From NCBI GenBank assembly GCA_016234525.1, contig JACRBK010000505.1, forward strand, positions 1 through 8,805: a stretch of 8,805 bases of DNA, read 5' to 3'. A program made the position numbers and the translations under genes. The stretch comes from Chloroflexota bacterium (lineage in GTDB: Bacteria; Chloroflexota; Anaerolineae; Aggregatilineales; Aggregatilineaceae). This document shows positions 5,377-8,805 of the stretch, in pieces. Numbering within the stretch: the first letter of the stretch is position 1; every line of letters begins with the position of its first letter. Below the pieces are notes generated by a model. The model ran no database searches and was not told where the DNA came from. It worked only from the letters and a program-made list of their open reading frames with translations.

Positions 5377-6207
5377 TTAACGACCTAACCTGCGGTATTT
5401 CCGAATAGAGAGCGGCATAAAGATGGCGACGAGCAGCACCGGCCAAACGACTGCCATCAGAACAGCGTGCTCAGCGATCCACGAACCGCCCTGCCAGCCA
5501 GGATTCATAAAGAGTTCTCGTGTGGCTGAAGCTGTCGCGGAGAGCGGGTTCCATTGGGCCAGCGCGCCTAACCAGGCGGGCATGGTGGAGGGATCAACCA
5601 GGACATTCGACAGAAAGCTAAACGGCCAGATCAGAATTTGTACGGATACAACCGATTCAGGGCCTTTGGCGTTCAGCCCCATGAAGATTCCTATCCAGAG
5701 CAGGGCGAAGCGCAGCATAAGCAGCAGACCAACAGCGGCCAGCGCCGCTCCCAGGCCGTTATTCCAGCGCCAACCTAACAGCAGCCCGGTCCCGATCATG
5801 ACGATCAACCCAACAAAGGAGTTGATCATATCGGCAAAACAGCGACCGAGGACGACGGCAGAGGCGCTCATCGGCATAGAACGGAACCGATCGGTGATCC
5901 CTTTGGCGTCATCCATCGTGACAGCGACCATGGTGGCCTCGATACCAAAAAACATGGTCATGGCAAACATGCCCGGCATCAAGACTTCAAAGTAACTGCC
6001 GCCGTCCGGCACGCTGATCGCCCCTCCAAAGAGCAGACCGAACATGAGAACGATCATGATCGGGAAGACCCACCCCAGGATCACCGGGCCGGGTTGGAGC
6101 CGCCAGTGCTGCAAATCTCTGCGTGTGATGATCCAGGCATCGCCCAAGGCCCAGCCTAATTGTTTTAGTCGGGAATTGGTTGAAGTGTTGGGAGTGGTTG
6201 GATTCAC
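5377..6207 (-). CDS. ABC-2 type transporter permease, DrrB-like
   Basis: A 276-residue integral membrane subunit of an ABC exporter of the daunorubicin-resistance (DrrAB) type, working with the ATPase encoded just upstream. A short cytoplasmic N-terminus ends in DAWIITRRDLQHW (23-35), a family hallmark before the first membrane helix. About six hydrophobic segments follow, at roughly residues 41-62, 72-97, 118-145, 152-177, 184-205 and 248-267. The loop after helix 2 carries MDDAKGITDRFRSMPMS (98-114) and the region before the last helix LAQWNPLSATASATRELF (216-233), both typical of ABC-2 permeases. The start is GTG at 6205-6207, overlapping the ATPase stop by 4 nt (GTGA), with a perfect GGAGGT site 6 nt upstream. 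That implies translational coupling. Substrate is unknown: drug, lipid or polyketide-like compound. Confidence 0.92.
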   Translation of the reverse strand: MNPTTPNTSTNSRLKQLGWALGDAWIITRRDLQHWRLQPGPVILGWVFPIMIVLMFGLLFGGAISVPDGGSYFEVLMPGMFAMTMFFGIEATMVAVTMDDAKGITDRFRSMPMSASAVVLGRCFADMINSFVGLIVMIGTGLLLGWRWNNGLGAALAAVGLLLMLRFALLWIGIFMGLNAKGPESVVSVQILIWPFSFLSNVLVDPSTMPAWLGALAQWNPLSATASATRELFMNPGWQGGSWIAEHAVLMAVVWPVLLVAIFMPLSIRKYRRLGR

Positions 6208-7193
6208 GGTGTGACCTCCAATACGGCAGCCGGTTCTGCTGAGCCGGTCAGGTGAATAAAAACTTCGTCGAGGGTGGGCCGCCGCAGAGAAATATCCTCC
6301 GGCTCGATCTGCGCCTCTGAGAGGGCGGTTGCTATGGTCACTAGCGCTTTCGTCCGATCTTTGACCGGGGCGCTGATCCGGTTGGTTCGGGCATCCATAC
6401 GGAGCGGGCCAGCGGCCACCTGCTCGACAATCGATGTAACGATACTGGCATCTGTTCCGAGACTCAACACAATATCAAGCCAGTCGCCACCAAGCGCTGT
6501 TTTGAGTTCGTTTGGCGTTCCCTCGGCAATGATCCGCCCGGCCTTGAGGATGGAGATACGATCCGCGAGTTGATCCGCCTCTTCGAGATACTGCGTCGTC
6601 AGCAACACGGTAGTCCCTGTGTCCACCAGGGATCGCAGTGCCGCCCAGACCTGCTGACGGCCTACCGGGTCCAGCCCGGTCGTTGGCTCATCCACAAAAA
6701 GCACGGACGGGGAGACGATCAAACTGGCCGCGAGGTCCAAACGGCGGCGCATTCCGCCGGAATATTTGCTAACCGGCAGATCGCCGCTGTCTAGCAGCAG
6801 GAACTGGTCGAGCAATTCATCGGCACGCTGTCGGGCCTGCCGGTGGGAGAGATGGTGAAGCTGCCCGAACATTACCAGATTCTGCCGCCCGGTCAGAATC
6901 TCATCCACTGCCGCATATTGACCTACCAGCCCAATGTGCTGCCGGACCTGGCGGCCCTGTGTCCGCACATCGAATCCCGCCACGCTCGCCTGACCATCGT
7001 CAAAATCAAGCAGGGTAGACAGGATTTTTATCGCGGTAGTTTTGCCAGCGCCATTCGGGCCGAGCAGCCCACAGACCGATCCGGGCCTGACTTCTAGATC
7101 GAATCCGTTGAGTCCGGCGCCGTCGGTTCCCCCGACGTAATGTTTATGCACCCGGTTTGCCGCAATAGCGAAGTCAGTTCTTTTCACAATCAC
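6204..7193 (-). CDS. ABC transporter ATP-binding protein, DrrA-like
   Basis: A 329-residue cytoplasmic ATPase powering the adjacent permease. Motifs in order: Walker A GPNGAGKTT (45-53), Q-loop Q92, signature YSGGMRRRL (144-152), Walker B VLFVDEPTTGLDP (164-176) and switch region TTQYLEEADQLADR (199-212). The switch carries Gln (Q201) where most ABC proteins have His, as is usual in the DrrA subfamily, so this is a family feature and not a defect. A C-terminal accessory domain (about 230-329, DUF4162-like) ends in RRPTLDEVFIHLTG. The longest frame begins with GTG at 7193, but AGGAAAGG is better spaced (5 nt) for a GTG two codons in, at 7187; either is possible. It is first in an operon driven by a promoter covered by a palindromic operator. 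Confidence 0.94.
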   Translation of the reverse strand: MIVKRTDFAIAANRVHKHYVGGTDGAGLNGFDLEVRPGSVCGLLGPNGAGKTTAIKILSTLLDFDDGQASVAGFDVRTQGRQVRQHIGLVGQYAAVDEILTGRQNLVMFGQLHHLSHRQARQRADELLDQFLLLDSGDLPVSKYSGGMRRRLDLAASLIVSPSVLFVDEPTTGLDPVGRQQVWAALRSLVDTGTTVLLTTQYLEEADQLADRISILKAGRIIAEGTPNELKTALGGDWLDIVLSLGTDASIVTSIVEQVAAGPLRMDARTNRISAPVKDRTKALVTIATALSEAQIEPEDISLRRPTLDEVFIHLTGSAEPAAVLEVTP

Positions 7194-7249
7194 CTTTCCT
7201 CTCTATACTTCGGTTCTCAATCGAGTGATCTGGCCGGTCTTTTATGTTG

Positions 7250-7274
7250 CGTATACTGTACCGTACAGTGTACG
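7250..7274. promoter_or_regulatory. Near-perfect 25-bp palindrome, TetR-type operator
   Basis: Arms CGTATACTGTAC (7250-7261) and GTACAGTGTACG (7263-7274) flank one central base (C7262) and match at 11 of 12 positions; the inner seven pairs are perfect. Length and form are typical of TetR-family operators. It covers the -10 box of the exporter promoter and lies 35 nt upstream of the TetR start codon, so binding should repress the exporter and probably the regulator too. Confidence 0.85.
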
Positions 7275-7295
7275 ATTTGATTGAAAAGTTGTCAA
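7267..7295 (-). promoter_or_regulatory. Promoter of the ABC exporter operon
   Basis: On the minus strand TTGACA (7295 to 7290) and TACACT (7272 to 7267) are 17 nt apart, identical in boxes and spacing to the promoter at 2382-2410. The start site would be near 7260, giving a leader of about 67-73 nt. The -10 lies wholly inside the palindrome at 7250-7274. Confidence 0.8.
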
Positions 7296-7308
7296 TGGAG
7301 AGATTCTC

Positions 7309-8079
7309 GTGAGCAAGAAACAAGCTTCAGCCGCCGATCCGATGCGCAGATTTGCTTTATTATGGGGTCCCCAAACCGAGGCAGGGCGCTCTGGCCTCAC
7401 GGTCAAGGCGATTGTGACGGCTGCCATGAACATCGCGGATACCGAGGGGATCGATGCGCTCTCGATGCGGAGTGTGGCGGAGCGGCTGGGTGTAGGCACA
7501 ATGTCGCTTTATACGCATATTCCGGGCAAGGCCGAACTGATCGACTTGATGCTCGATACAGCCTACAGCCAACTCTATGCGCGTGTGGAGGAACCTTCCG
7601 AACAGCCGGGTGATTGGCGCGCAGGCCTGCGCTTTATTGCTCAGCGCAATTGGGAACTTTATCTTGCTCACCCCTGGATGCTGCACGTCACCACCGGGCG
7701 CCCGGTACTCGGCCCGCATGAGGCGCTTAAGTATGAGGCCGAACTGCGCCCACTCGACCAATTAGGACTGAGCGATGTGGAGATGGACGCCAGCCTCACT
7801 CTGATTCTGATCCACACCGAAGGCTGCGCCCGCGCTCGGACTATTGCTGATCGCACACAGCACGACAGCGGCATGACCGATGCCGAATGGTGGGTGAATA
7901 ACGCGCCGCTTCTCGACAAAGTGATCGATCCCTCTCGTTTCCCGGTGTCGGCGCGCGTGGGACAATCTGCCGGAGAAGAATATCAGGCTGCATCCGACCC
8001 GAAGCACACATTTCTGTTTGGACTGGAACGTATCCTCACCGGAATCGCTGAGTTGATTCGATCTAAAAGCAGCTCATAA
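7309..8079 (+). CDS. TetR family transcriptional regulator
   Basis: A 256-residue TetR/AcrR-type repressor. The DNA-binding domain lies at about residues 29-77: GLTVKAIVTAAMNIADTEGIDALSMRSVAERLGVGTMSLYTHIPGKAELIDLM, with the recognition helix around GVGTMSLYTHI (61-71). The rest is a helical ligand-binding domain resembling the tetracycline-repressor C-terminal type, which commonly binds hydrophobic drugs. The start is GTG at 7309 with GGAGAG 6 nt upstream (7297-7302); no upstream ATG is in frame. It is divergent from the DrrAB-like exporter operon with a strong palindrome between them, the classic arrangement of an efflux repressor. A frameshift-free frame and normal length suggest it is functional. 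The ligand is unknown and may be the exporter's substrate. Confidence 0.93.
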   Translation: MSKKQASAADPMRRFALLWGPQTEAGRSGLTVKAIVTAAMNIADTEGIDALSMRSVAERLGVGTMSLYTHIPGKAELIDLMLDTAYSQLYARVEEPSEQPGDWRAGLRFIAQRNWELYLAHPWMLHVTTGRPVLGPHEALKYEAELRPLDQLGLSDVEMDASLTLILIHTEGCARARTIADRTQHDSGMTDAEWWVNNAPLLDKVIDPSRFPVSARVGQSAGEEYQAASDPKHTFLFGLERILTGIAELIRSKSSS

Positions 8080-8131
8080 CTTATGGATCACGTCTGCAAT
8101 CATGGCCCGGCGGCTCGCCAGGCACGATCAG

Positions 8132-8160
8132 AAATGCCATCCGAAAACAAGATGGCATTT
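8132..8160 (+). terminator. Hairpin downstream of the TetR gene, probable terminator
   Basis: AAATGCCATC (8132-8141) and GATGGCATTT (8151-8160) form a perfect 10-bp stem with a 9-nt loop, 53 nt after the TetR stop. The T tract is short (ATTTGTC), so termination may be incomplete or need Rho. Confidence 0.6.
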
Positions 8161-8268
8161 GTCAAAATACGCTGCGAATGTTTGTTGACTACCCGCTGAA
8201 GCGTTGGAGTATCTGTTCAAAGCTGAAGGGGAACTGACCCTGCATGGATTAAACAAACGTCCACAACC
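8161..8268. other. Spacer with no supported gene
   Basis: Between the TetR terminator and the end of the 63-residue minus-strand gene I find no start codon with a ribosome site. A short plus-strand frame (about 8176-8283) would read LPAEALEYLFKAEGELTLHG, which looks protein-like but has no start codon after its upstream stop. It may be the tail of a decayed gene. Confidence 0.4.
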
Positions 8269-8460
8269 CTATTCTGCTGAGTCGATGGGTTGATATCCCT
8301 TTGTTTTGAGTTCCGGGGCCATCTGAGAAGTACATACGGCTAACTTCCCCTTGGAGTCCTTAAGTATGATTAAGCTTTTCCCAGGATGGTTCTTAACGTA
8401 CCACCGCGCGTTTTCGAGACTCTTACGCCCAAACTTGTACACTTGTTTCGCCACGTTCAT
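8269..8460 (-). CDS. Small hypothetical protein, 63 residues
   Basis: I do not recognise this protein. It is basic in its first half (KQVYKFGRKSLENARWYVKNHPGKS) and contains a likely beta hairpin SLIILKDSKGKLAVCTS (29-45). It has no membrane segment or signal peptide. The ATG at 8460 directly abuts AGAGAGGA (8461-8468), too close for normal initiation. A GTG at 8454, two codons in, has an ideal 6-nt spacing, so the true start may be 8454 (61 residues). A perfect TATAAT (8493 to 8488 on the minus strand) lies just upstream. The good ribosome site, promoter and normal composition support a real gene. It may be transcribed with the DUF4177-like gene. Confidence 0.6.
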   Translation of the reverse strand: MNVAKQVYKFGRKSLENARWYVKNHPGKSLIILKDSKGKLAVCTSQMAPELKTKGYQPIDSAE

Positions 8461-8487
8461 TCCTCTCTAACTGACTTTACAATTTGC

Positions 8488-8516
8488 ATTATAGCTGGTT
8501 ATACGTCTGGTAAATA
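8488..8516 (-). promoter_or_regulatory. Probable promoter of the 63-residue gene
   Basis: On the minus strand a perfect TATAAT (8493 to 8488) is preceded 17 nt upstream by TATTTA (8516 to 8511), a weak -35. Transcription would start near 8481, about 13 nt before the ribosome site. Confidence 0.45.
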
Positions 8517-8546
8517 GGTCAGGAATTACTGAACCCAGATAGGGGA

Positions 8547-8771
8547 TTATGGCGTCGGTCGTTTGAAGACAAAAACTTCGGTACCTACATTGGGCATTTT
8601 GTGAGATACCAGTTCCCACCCTTCGTCTCCGGCTTGCAGCAGCAGGACATGTAAATCTTGGCCTTTCACAAACAAACTGCTGTCTGCTTTCAATTTCTCC
8701 AATGGCTGCCCATTCACCATTCTCACTTCTTGATGGTCCATCCGAACGTGTAGATATTGCCACTTTTGCAC
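8547..8771 (-). CDS. DUF4177-like small protein
   Basis: A 74-residue soluble protein resembling the DUF4177 family. It begins with the typical aromatic strand QKWQYLHVRM (2-11), has a central helix ending in GDEGWELVSHK (48-58), and closes with VFVFKRP (66-72); DUF4177 members share the GxEGWELV and FKRP signatures. The family has no established function; members are small and often occur as isolated genes. The start is GTG at 8769-8771, preceded by a perfect GGAGGT site (8777-8782) at 5-nt spacing, which settles the start. It lies 86 nt upstream of the 63-residue gene in the same direction. A minus-strand TATACT (8794 to 8789) is too close to be its promoter, so the promoter is probably outside the window. 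Confidence 0.75.
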   Translation of the reverse strand: MQKWQYLHVRMDHQEVRMVNGQPLEKLKADSSLFVKGQDLHVLLLQAGDEGWELVSHKMPNVGTEVFVFKRPTP

Positions 8772-8805
8772 TTGACACCTCCATGCTGAGTATACTAAGG
8801 GGGAG

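Noticed and set aside
6204..7193. Gln in place of the switch-loop His of the ATPase as a possible defect
   Set aside because: TTQYLEEAD is the usual form in DrrA-like ATPases.
1..8805. CRISPR arrays, tRNA, rRNA, phage or defence systems
   Set aside because: No regularly spaced direct repeats, tRNA-like structures, rRNA sequence or recognisable phage or defence proteins were seen on either strand.

Overview
The window is ordinary bacterial chromosome with a coding density of roughly 80 percent. Its GC content is moderate to high in the genes and clearly lower in one central stretch (about 2330-3760). The mix of genes suggests a free-living, oxygen-tolerant, carbohydrate-using bacterium: an aerobic acyl-lipid desaturase, a SorC regulator next to ribulose-phosphate epimerase, a solitary uroporphyrinogen-decarboxylase-like protein and a DrrAB-type exporter. 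A Chloroflexota (Anaerolineae-like) host fits best, but this is an inference from gene content and was not tested by any search.

Layout, left to right. (1) A minus-strand block reads SorC-family regulator, then rpe, then a fatty acid desaturase that runs off the left edge. It has a very clear promoter (TTGACA-N17-TACACT) and an inverted repeat at the start of the transcript that is a good candidate operator. (2) A lower-GC island holds an isolated N-terminal half of an IS630-type transposase, several hairpins, and a 74-residue winged-helix-like orphan on the minus strand. This orphan is divergent from a cold-shock protein gene on the plus strand, and a small palindrome lies between the two promoters. 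The cold-shock gene has a leader of about 140 nt containing a complete Rho-independent terminator, so the leader looks like an attenuator or a short RNA of about 75 nt. A strong terminator follows the gene. (3) A minus-strand block reads DrrA-like ATPase, DrrB-like permease (overlapping by 4 nt), then a URO-D-superfamily protein. It is divergent from a plus-strand TetR regulator. A 25-bp near-perfect palindrome in the divergent region sits exactly on the -10 box of the exporter promoter. (4) The right end carries two small minus-strand genes: a 63-residue orphan and a 74-residue DUF4177-like protein.

How the parts probably work together: the TetR protein is expected to repress the export operon until a ligand releases it. 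The SorC protein probably senses a phosphorylated sugar and controls its own gene and rpe, possibly with the desaturase. The cold-shock gene appears to be controlled in its 5' leader. I found no CRISPR array, tRNA, rRNA or intact mobile element. The most interesting non-coding signals are the terminator and alternative hairpins in the cold-shock leader and the palindrome between the two divergent promoters at 3623-3656.
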